Positions 7,490-14,097 of a stretch of DNA of 64,000 bases are shown piece after piece; the stretch's first letter is position 1, and each line of letters opens with the position of its first letter. The stretch is from an uncultured Lachnospiraceae bacterium (GTDB lineage: Bacteria; Bacillota; Clostridia; Lachnospirales; Lachnospiraceae), in NCBI GenBank assembly GCA_934294885.1, contig CAKRAK010000003.1:62001-126000 (forward strand), in the 5' to 3' direction. The notes beneath the pieces were generated by a model. That model saw nothing but the letters and a program-made list of their open reading frames with translations, had not been told where the DNA came from and did no database searches. A program made the position numbers and the translations under genes.

Positions 7490-8884
7490 TTACTTTATAA
7501 TCTGGTTCTCAGTTACCATCGAATGATTCAGAACAATCCGATCATACCATGCAATACTGTACTCCACATTGTCACCTACAATGGTATATTCATCATCCTG
7601 AAACAATATATCCACATAGCGGAATGCGGCTGTTCCCTGATTCACACAGTAAACACCTTTTAATTTGGTGGTTTTTAAATCTTTTATGGATAAACTTTCG
7701 GAATCATCTTCATTTGTAAGGACTGCACCGGATTCAAAATCATTGGGATCCAAATAAGCATATTTATCATCCTTTTTATAAATAGTAGGATGAAGCTGCT
7801 TTAATGTTACGTCTCCGTTTTTATCTAAGGCTTTTACATTAACATAATTACCGTCTGTACTGTCGGACCCCCGGCAAAGCATGTCTACCGGCAGCTTGTA
7901 TACCTTCTTTTCCGTAATGGAAGAATTTGGAATCTTCAAACCATTATTTTGATCCATTACAATTACGATATCTATAAAACGATCATTGATATAATTCACC
8001 ATCTGTTGGGAGAGGGAAATAATTGCAAATGTTTTTTTAGATACAGTTTTCAATTCAAAATTACACCTGATATTCTTGGAACTGTTATGAATATTAATGG
8101 ATATTGTTTCTTTATCCTTTAATTGTTCAGCTTCACTGTCTGTTAAAGGCACAACCAGATTCCAGTTTTCTGATGTGACCAGCTTATATACCGGATCCCC
8201 GGAATTTACGATTTCATCTGTTTTTAAGGTTGTCTTCTTATAATTGCTTTTGTCTACATCGGATGCCTTGAATTTGTTAATGTTAAAATTCTCATAACCA
8301 TCCTGATAGTATGCTACAATCCCCGATTCCTGAGAATAAACTCTCTTATAAATTCCGGAACCATCATCCTGATTATTCAGTGACGTAAGTTGTTCAATGG
8401 ATGCCTCATTGGATAACTCAACAACTGCATTCACAATATTGTAATGAAAATTATAAACCTCAGAAAAATCAGAGTAATCGAAATTATTTTCATAATTGGA
8501 AATTCTGGTTCTTATCTCATCCAGACTTTTCTCCGACATCTCAACAGTATCTCCGGAAGCTTCTTTCAGCTGCTCATATATTTTTCCGGTTTCATCAATG
8601 GAATAGATGGTCTTATTCTTTCCAACCTTTTCACCATCCCGGACATAATAACTGATATATCCTGATGTATCGGCATTCACCAATTTTTCTTCTCTCACAA
8701 TCAATGCCGTTGTATTAATGTTGGTATCAATATAACTGTTTTGAACCTCATATATAGACAGATTCTCCTTTTGTAAGGAAATTCCGATACGAATTACAAG
8801 ATAAATAAATATAACAATAAAAATCACAGTTCCAATATTTAATTTAAATCCTTTGGAATATTTTAATTTTTTCGGAATATTCAA
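7490..8884 (-). CDS. HlyD-like single-pass membrane protein
   Basis: About 464 residues. One N-terminal membrane helix (about residues 15-36) anchors a large extracytoplasmic part. The segment SYIDTNINTTALIVREEKLVNADTSG followed by GYISYYVRDGEKVGKNKTIYSID resembles the biotinyl-lipoyl-like arm of HlyD/RND adaptor proteins, and later VNSGDPVYKLVTSENWNLVVPL resembles the second half-motif. No ABC or RND partner is nearby, so an export role is unproven; position beside yggS and sepF suggests an envelope or division role. The ATG at 8902 overlaps the Shine-Dalgarno GGAGGTG; the TTG at 8884 is better placed. A promoter lies at 8915-8943. Confidence 0.65.
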   Translation of the reverse strand: MNIPKKLKYSKGFKLNIGTVIFIVIFIYLVIRIGISLQKENLSIYEVQNSYIDTNINTTALIVREEKLVNADTSGYISYYVRDGEKVGKNKTIYSIDETGKIYEQLKEASGDTVEMSEKSLDEIRTRISNYENNFDYSDFSEVYNFHYNIVNAVVELSNEASIEQLTSLNNQDDGSGIYKRVYSQESGIVAYYQDGYENFNINKFKASDVDKSNYKKTTLKTDEIVNSGDPVYKLVTSENWNLVVPLTDSEAEQLKDKETISINIHNSSKNIRCNFELKTVSKKTFAIISLSQQMVNYINDRFIDIVIVMDQNNGLKIPNSSITEKKVYKLPVDMLCRGSDSTDGNYVNVKALDKNGDVTLKQLHPTIYKKDDKYAYLDPNDFESGAVLTNEDDSESLSIKDLKTTKLKGVYCVNQGTAAFRYVDILFQDDEYTIVGDNVEYSIAWYDRIVLNHSMVTENQIIK

Positions 8885-8914
8885 AAATAGCACCTCCGTC
8901 ATTTTGACCTATAC

Positions 8915-8943
8915 ATTGTACCATTTTTAACGTCTGACTACAA
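8915..8943 (-). promoter_or_regulatory. Probable promoter for the HlyD-like-yggS-sepF-divIVA-lspA series
   Basis: On the minus strand TTGTAG (8938-8943) is separated by 17 bases from TACAAT (8915-8920). The same hexamers and spacing recur at 18869-18897. Confidence 0.55.
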
Positions 8944-9023
8944 CATTTATGAATAATTTTTATAAAATTATAGAACAATACTAATATTGATATGTATGTA
9001 CTGCATACAGAAAGGAGATTAAA

Positions 9024-9227
9024 ATGAAAGTTTTAGATTATACGATTCTTACTTTTGTTGTGATTGGTGCCATCAATTGGGGACTAATTGGTTTTTTTGA
9101 TTTTGACCTTGTAAGTACTCTGTTTGGTCAGATGTCCATGTTAACCAGAATTATCTACGCTTTAGTAGGAATTGGTGGTTTATATGCGATTTCATATTAC
9201 GGAAGAATGAATAGTGAATTACAGTAA
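9024..9227 (+). CDS. DUF378 (YuzA-like) small membrane protein
   Basis: 67 residues. The protein is almost all membrane: one helix in LTFVVIGAINWGLIGFF and another in LTRIIYALVGIGGLYAISYY. The first block, with GAINWGL(I/V)GF, is the DUF378 hallmark. Function is unknown in the family. GAAAGGAGATTAAA precedes the ATG. This is the only plus-strand gene after 2600 and it forms a one-gene island between two minus-strand units, ending at a shared terminator. Confidence 0.85.
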   Translation: MKVLDYTILTFVVIGAINWGLIGFFDFDLVSTLFGQMSMLTRIIYALVGIGGLYAISYYGRMNSELQ

Positions 9228-9233
9228 TAAAAG

Positions 9234-9261
9234 GGACCGTTACAAACATTTGCAACGGTCC
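9234..9261. terminator. Bidirectional terminator between DUF378 gene and P-loop gene
   Basis: Stem GGACCGTTACAAA (9234-9246) pairs with 9249-9261 with one mismatch. A run TTTTA follows on the plus strand, and CCCTTTTATT follows on the minus strand. It sits between converging stop codons at 9227 and 9268. Confidence 0.8.
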
Positions 9262-9267
9262 TGAATT

Positions 9268-9690
9268 TTATAAATCAACTACAACCAAATCCTTCAGATA
9301 ATCGGTTAAATCTGCCTTTTTCTTTGAAATTCCAATCACAAAATCCACTTCAAACTTTTGAGAGATAGCCTCTAATTCCCTAATTAAATCTTCTACCTCA
9401 TCCAACCGGTCAACACAGGAAATTGTTAAAAAATTGTCCAAAAAAATCCGATCCAGATTATAATCCTGTGATACTACACCATACAAAAATCCAACAAACA
9501 TATCCCGGGAATTGATATTGAATTCCGGAACGTTGATCAAACGGACACGATTGCTTAACTCATACATATGCTTGTTATTCTGATCCATATAAACAATACT
9601 TCCACCTGTCACCTTGATATCATTATTGGCCTTTGCCATAAGCATCTTAGTCTTTCCTGTTCCTTTTTCTCCTGTAATTAACTCAATCAT
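9268..9690 (-). CDS. Small P-loop NTPase, unknown function
   Basis: 140 residues. A Walker A motif GEKGTGKTK stands at residues 7-15, right after a first strand (MIELIT). RIFLDNF near residue 81 could be Walker B, and VDFVIGISKK near residue 116 a following strand. It is too short for a full AAA+ or ABC protein; the fold looks like a minimal RecA/kinase-type core. Related Clostridia proteins are sometimes named PilT-like, which I would not rely on. AGGAGG precedes the ATG. It is the last gene of the cell-shape cluster, 18 bases after the carboxypeptidase gene and just before a terminator, so co-expression is likely. Confidence 0.6.
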   Translation of the reverse strand: MIELITGEKGTGKTKMLMAKANNDIKVTGGSIVYMDQNNKHMYELSNRVRLINVPEFNINSRDMFVGFLYGVVSQDYNLDRIFLDNFLTISCVDRLDEVEDLIRELEAISQKFEVDFVIGISKKKADLTDYLKDLVVVDL

Positions 9691-9708
9691 GTCTTATGCC
9701 TCCTGGTA

Positions 9709-10686
9709 TTAATATATTTCTTTCAACAAATCTTCCACATTCTGATACAATGTTTCATGATCCGTTGCATTAGAAACCAAACATATAAACTTTTCATCCG
9801 TATCTTCTTTTACGAACTCCAAAATAATACAGTTACCTGCCTTTTCTGTTGTACCGGTTTTCCAACCTGTAATGTGATAACCGGACGGCATCTCGAAGGA
9901 ATCGGATAAAAATCCATTGGTTGCAACAGCATCAACCTGAACAAGTTCCTCATCTCTGTAAAATTTTACTGTATATTTACTGTTACTGTCAATATTCACC
10001 AATGTGTCATTCTGTAAAAAACATTTGAATATCAAATACAGATCATATGGGGTTGTGTAATGATTATTATCATGCAGCCCATGAGGATTCACAAAATGCG
10101 TATTGGTAGCTCCAAGCTCAAATGCTTTTTCATTCATCAAATCAACAAATGCGGAAATCGAGCCTGCTACATACCGTGCCAGAGCAACAGCACAGTCATT
10201 ATAGGATGCAATCAACAACCCATGTAACAGTTCATCAACCGTAATATAATCTCCCGGCTGTAGTCCGAGAACCAGTACATTTTCTTCATTAAATTCAATT
10301 TTTCTTTGGATTACAACTGTATCCTGTAGAGAAATATCTCCCCGGTTCACCGCATCCATAACCACTACGGCAGTCATAATTTTCGTCATACTTGCCGGAT
10401 AAATCTGTTTATGAGGATTTACCGCATCTACCACAGTATTTTTCGTCTGATTAATTAATAATCCTGCCTCATACTCCATTCCATCATTGTCATAAATATA
10501 TGCGTCATATGGAATCACAACATCCTGAGAGGCCAATCCCGACGGTCTGACAATAGGCAGATGTATGGATGCATCAATATGTAATTTTTCTGATGTATCA
10601 TAACCGTTGCCACATCCCGTTAATACAGAACATAAAATGCTGCAAACACAAATCAATACCCAAAATTTTTTACTTAAACATCTCAC
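9709..10686 (-). CDS. Lipoprotein D-alanyl-D-alanine carboxypeptidase (DacF/PBP5-like)
   Basis: 325 residues. The signal sequence ends in a lipobox (VLTGC, Cys about 25), so it should be a lipoprotein. The S11 peptidase motifs are all present: SMTK (catalytic Ser in YPASMTKIM), SYN (in IASYNDCA) and KTG (in TGWKTGTTEK). It trims the terminal D-Ala from stem peptides and so limits cross-linking. Start is GTG, with GAGGAG about eleven bases upstream, and the gene overlaps the end of mgsA by 17 bases, which implies translational coupling. It lacks an obvious C-terminal membrane anchor of PBP5, consistent with lipid anchoring instead. Confidence 0.9.
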   Translation of the reverse strand: MRCLSKKFWVLICVCSILCSVLTGCGNGYDTSEKLHIDASIHLPIVRPSGLASQDVVIPYDAYIYDNDGMEYEAGLLINQTKNTVVDAVNPHKQIYPASMTKIMTAVVVMDAVNRGDISLQDTVVIQRKIEFNEENVLVLGLQPGDYITVDELLHGLLIASYNDCAVALARYVAGSISAFVDLMNEKAFELGATNTHFVNPHGLHDNNHYTTPYDLYLIFKCFLQNDTLVNIDSNSKYTVKFYRDEELVQVDAVATNGFLSDSFEMPSGYHITGWKTGTTEKAGNCIILEFVKEDTDEKFICLVSNATDHETLYQNVEDLLKEIY

Positions 10687-11065
10687 GCCAATCCAAGTCT
10701 CCTCGATCCAGGGCCTTCACAAGCAACTCGGCAGTTGCCAGATTCGTAGCCAATGGAATATTATGTACATCACATAACATAAAAATATTATTAATATCCG
10801 GCTCATGAGATTTGGGATTTTGAGGGTCTCTTAAAAATATAACCATATCAATATCATTATGTTCAATCTCTGAACCTAATTGCTGTTCTCCTCCCAAATG
10901 TCCTGCCAGATATTTATGAACAGTTAAATTTGTAACCTCTTCTATCAAACGTCCTGTCGTACCTGTAGCATACAGCTCGTGTTTACACAATATACCTCTA
11001 TAAGCAATACAAAAATTCTGCATTAGTTTTTTCTTAGCATCATGTGCAATTAACCCAATATTCAT
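10670..11065 (-). CDS. mgsA: Methylglyoxal synthase
   Basis: 131 residues, the normal length. MNIGLIAHDAKK gives the catalytic-site strand; LYATGTTGRLIEE is the phosphate-binding loop, and HLGGEQQLGSEI and MVIFLRDP are the other family motifs, the latter including the conserved Asp. The enzyme converts dihydroxyacetone phosphate to methylglyoxal and phosphate, a bypass that relieves phosphate-starved or sugar-phosphate-stressed glycolysis. It sits between rodA and the carboxypeptidase gene in the cell-shape cluster with only 15 bases from rodA, so its expression probably follows wall growth. Why is not apparent from sequence. Confidence 0.95.
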   Translation of the reverse strand: MNIGLIAHDAKKKLMQNFCIAYRGILCKHELYATGTTGRLIEEVTNLTVHKYLAGHLGGEQQLGSEIEHNDIDMVIFLRDPQNPKSHEPDINNIFMLCDVHNIPLATNLATAELLVKALDRGDLDWREMFK

Positions 11066-11080
11066 TCATAGCCCTCCATT

Positions 11081-12190
11081 TTAGTATTTTCTCCGTTGTA
11101 AGGATATATTCAACACCAATCCTATTGCTCCGCAACAACTAACCAACGAAGATAATCCATAACTAATGAAAGGAAGTGGAATACCTGTATTCGGAAGAAT
11201 AGAGGTTGCTACACCAATATTAATAAATGTTTGAAAACATATCAAAGTTGCTACGCCTGCACAAATGAACATCCCCATTTCATCATTTGCCTTTCTCGCA
11301 GTTCTGATACATTGTACCACAATTATACCTAAAAATACAATAACAAGTACACTTCCAATAAAACCTAATTCTTCTCCTACAACAGAAAAAATAAAGTCTG
11401 TCTGCTGTTCTGATATTAAATTTGCATCTTTTACCGTTGCTAAGGTAGAATTACTAAGACCTTTACCGAACAATTGGCCGGAACCGATTGCCATAACGGA
11501 GTTATCCTGCTGATATTGGGTTGTAGAAGTGTAATCCTCAGGATAAAGGAAGGTTAAAATTCTCGTTACCCAATATTCCTTTAGAAGAAAAGGTTTGGGC
11601 TGCTTGATATTCCATATAAACAATCCTCCTGCCGGAATCAAAAGAAGAATCGCAATGCCGATAATCTTATAGCTTAAGCCCGCAATAAACAACATGGAAA
11701 TCATTATTACAAAAATGTCAATCGTAGTGGAAAGGTCGGGCTGTGTAACAATCAAGGCAAGAGGAATTGCACAAAGAATTGCGTATCCCAACAAAGTTCG
11801 AAAGGTATTGATGGTATCCTTGTGATCATTTAAATAACACGCCGCACATATAATCATAATAATCTTGGCAAATTCTGATGGCTGCAGAGTCAGAATATTC
11901 TCGATTCCAATCCATCTTCTGGCTCCCTTTACTTTAATACCGATCACATGAACCGATAACAACAAAACGATATTAATGATATACAATATAAACTGTATCT
12001 TTCCGATTGCTTTATAGTCAATCAAAGAAAGCACGATCATACCTGTAATACAAATGACCAGTCCGGCAATCTGCTTATTCAGATAAGAGTGATCTGCACT
12101 GTTAATCATAACAGTTCCCAACACACAGGAAATTAAAACAGCCAATAATAATTTAAAGTTATAATTCTTCAAGCGATAATTTTCAAACAT
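11081..12190 (-). CDS. rodA: Rod-shape SEDS glycosyltransferase RodA
   Basis: 369 residues with about ten membrane helices. SEDS-family blocks are visible: GARRWIG, LQPSEFAKI (with conserved Glu), the QPDLSTT loop, the QQTDFIFSVVGEELGFIG block and the C-terminal LPFISYGLSSL. RodA polymerises lipid II into glycan strands with its class B PBP partner. The partner PBP2 (14098-16947), MreC, MreD and MinCDE lie in the same series, which favours RodA over FtsW or SpoVE. AGAGGTTT precedes the ATG. Confidence 0.93.
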   Translation of the reverse strand: MFENYRLKNYNFKLLLAVLISCVLGTVMINSADHSYLNKQIAGLVICITGMIVLSLIDYKAIGKIQFILYIINIVLLLSVHVIGIKVKGARRWIGIENILTLQPSEFAKIIMIICAACYLNDHKDTINTFRTLLGYAILCAIPLALIVTQPDLSTTIDIFVIMISMLFIAGLSYKIIGIAILLLIPAGGLFIWNIKQPKPFLLKEYWVTRILTFLYPEDYTSTTQYQQDNSVMAIGSGQLFGKGLSNSTLATVKDANLISEQQTDFIFSVVGEELGFIGSVLVIVFLGIIVVQCIRTARKANDEMGMFICAGVATLICFQTFINIGVATSILPNTGIPLPFISYGLSSLVSCCGAIGLVLNISLQRRKY

Positions 12191-12215
12191 AGGAAACCTC
12201 TATTTCATTCTTTTG

Positions 12216-12494
12216 CTATTTCATTGTTTTGATATTCATATTCCGAATTGGAACCTGAACATATAAAAACAAACAATCATCCTTTGTATCATTTTCATCC
12301 TTTTGTAAAGAAACTTTATATTGGGATGAATCTATTTCAAAATATTTGGATAATACATTAAAGATATCCCTTTGCATCTGCTCATAAACATCTTTTGAAC
12401 AGTTTGTTTTATCTGAAATAAGTAAGTATTTTAATCGATCTTTTGCATAACTGCCGGAGGACTTTTTACATCCCGATTCAAATAATCCCATCAT
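12216..12494 (-). CDS. minE: Cell division topological specificity factor MinE
   Basis: 92 residues. The N-terminal part AKDRLKYLLISDKTNC is the MinD-binding region, and the rest (IFNVLSKYFEIDSSQYKVSL) is the dimerisation domain. MinE releases MinD from membrane and makes the MinCD system oscillate. Two adjacent ATG codons (12494, 12491) both fit the GAGG upstream; the outer is given. Gene order minC-minD-minE is intact, and presence of minE beside divIVA in one genome is typical of Clostridia. Confidence 0.92.
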   Translation of the reverse strand: MMGLFESGCKKSSGSYAKDRLKYLLISDKTNCSKDVYEQMQRDIFNVLSKYFEIDSSQYKVSLQKDENDTKDDCLFLYVQVPIRNMNIKTMK

Positions 12495-12519
12495 ACATCC
12501 TCATTTCTATATCCATCTG

Positions 12520-13311
12520 TCAACTTGTTTTTCTCAGGACGTTCATAATCTTACCGAAGAAACCACCGGAATTCAGATTCATAAAGTCAACATCCTCTCC
12601 CATGATTCTTCTGCAAATATTAGAATATGCCTTTCCCGCCATTGTATCACTTCCCACTAACGGCTGTCCCTGATTTGTTGAAATAACAATATTTTCATCA
12701 TCCGGAATTGCACCAATCAGGTCAATGGCAAGAACCTCCTCTACATCCTCAACAGACATCATTTCGCCCCTTTTAACCATATCCATGCGAATCCGGTTAA
12801 TAATCAGGTTAATGTCAGATATTCCATCTGCTTCCAATAAGCCGATAATACGATCTGCATCTCTGATGGCAGACACCTCCGGAGTCGTAACGACAATAGC
12901 CCGGTTAGCTGCTGCAATTGCATTTCGAAAGCCCTGCTCGATTCCGGCAGGACAATCCAAAAGGATATAATCAAACTCATACTTCAAGTCCTCCACAAGC
13001 TTGATCATCTGCATTGGCGTAACAGCTGTCTTATCTTTAATCTGGGCAGACGGAAGCAGATAAAGATTCGGATATGTTTTATCTTTAATCAAAGCCTGTC
13101 GGTATCGGCAGGTTCCTTCCACAACATCCACAAGATTGTATACAATGCGATTTTCCAATCCCATTACAACATCCAGATTACGAAGACCGATATCTGTATC
13201 GATTAAAACCACTTTTTTTCCCAACTGTGCCAGACCGGTACCTAAATTTGCTGTTGTGGTAGTCTTTCCAACTCCACCTTTACCTGATGTGATTACAATA
13301 ACTTCACTCAT
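12520..13311 (-). CDS. minD: Septum site-determining ATPase MinD
   Basis: 263 residues from the preferred start. The deviant Walker A KGGVGKTTT begins at residue 11, with both conserved lysines. Switch motifs DTDIGLRNLD and YILLDCPAG follow, and the C-terminus (FFGKIMNVLRK) forms the amphipathic membrane-targeting helix. MinD recruits MinC to membrane and is stimulated by MinE. The longest frame adds 13 codons up to 13350, but GGGAGGATACGTT lies directly before the ATG at 13311, so the shorter form is chosen. The start lies 17 bases after the minC stop. Confidence 0.96.
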   Translation of the reverse strand: MSEVIVITSGKGGVGKTTTTANLGTGLAQLGKKVVLIDTDIGLRNLDVVMGLENRIVYNLVDVVEGTCRYRQALIKDKTYPNLYLLPSAQIKDKTAVTPMQMIKLVEDLKYEFDYILLDCPAGIEQGFRNAIAAANRAIVVTTPEVSAIRDADRIIGLLEADGISDINLIINRIRMDMVKRGEMMSVEDVEEVLAIDLIGAIPDDENIVISTNQGQPLVGSDTMAGKAYSNICRRIMGEDVDFMNLNSGGFFGKIMNVLRKTS

Positions 13312-13328
13312 AACGTATCCTCCCATTC

Positions 13329-14087
13329 TTAACGACTTTTCTTTGTGCATTCAATACGAAAATCATTAATAGCAGATTTGGAAACAGGATCGATGCATAT
13401 ATTATCATCTATTAAAATTGCGATCATAGATTCTTTTTTATTTTTCGCTGCTCGTCTTATTGCAGACGCTTTTGCCGACACTCCGTCAATTTCCACACAT
13501 TGAGGCTCCATATGAAGTGCCATAACAAAGGCATTCTTTTCTCCCTTGCATCCGGCCCGTGCCTTTCCGGCAAGCTTTCCAATCACAACGATGTTACCGC
13601 CTGCAGTTACGGTTGCCCCTTCTAAAACATCCCCAATCAAAACAACGGAATCTTCCGCTTCAAACTCCTGTCCTGATTGTAAGGTTCCATGATAAAACAG
13701 ACCACAATTTTCCTCTTTGTTATCAATATGGGTACTGTTACCGACGGGTTCCTTTACCGTTTTTGTAAAAGACTCCTCCGGTTCCGGATTCTGGGCAGTT
13801 TGAATAATATCATAAAAGGTTGCTTCCAGATCACTGTTATGATCCATAATGTATGAAATTTTAAGTTTTGTTGTTGTCTCGATTACGGTCAAAATCTGAT
13901 CCAGTTCATCATCTGATAAGCTCCTTCCCTCAAAGGAAACAACCAACTGTCTGTCACAATCAAAGAATTCTTCCGCATCAGATAACTTATGTCCCAGTTC
14001 TGTAAGCAAATCCTCAAATGAAATTTCATCATTTAAGATAATGGATATTCCGTAACGATTACCTTTAATGATTACTGTGTTTTTCAT
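13329..14087 (-). CDS. minC: Septum site-determining protein MinC
   Basis: 252 residues. The N-terminal domain (about 1-100) starts with VIIKGNRYGISIIL and blocks FtsZ assembly. A low-complexity linker (about 105-130) leads to the C-terminal beta-helix with GTLQSGQEFEAEDSVVLIGDV, GATVTAGGNIVVIGKLAGKARAG and FVMALHMEPQ, which dimerises and binds MinD. A 30-residue tail beyond the beta-helix (after AKNKKES) is slightly longer than in many homologues. Its Shine-Dalgarno GAGAGG overlaps the mrdA stop codon TAG at 14098-14100, indicating coupled translation. Confidence 0.93.
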   Translation of the reverse strand: MKNTVIIKGNRYGISIILNDEISFEDLLTELGHKLSDAEEFFDCDRQLVVSFEGRSLSDDELDQILTVIETTTKLKISYIMDHNSDLEATFYDIIQTAQNPEPEESFTKTVKEPVGNSTHIDNKEENCGLFYHGTLQSGQEFEAEDSVVLIGDVLEGATVTAGGNIVVIGKLAGKARAGCKGEKNAFVMALHMEPQCVEIDGVSAKASAIRRAAKNKKESMIAILIDDNICIDPVSKSAINDFRIECTKKSR

Positions 14088-14097
14088 AAAAACCTCT

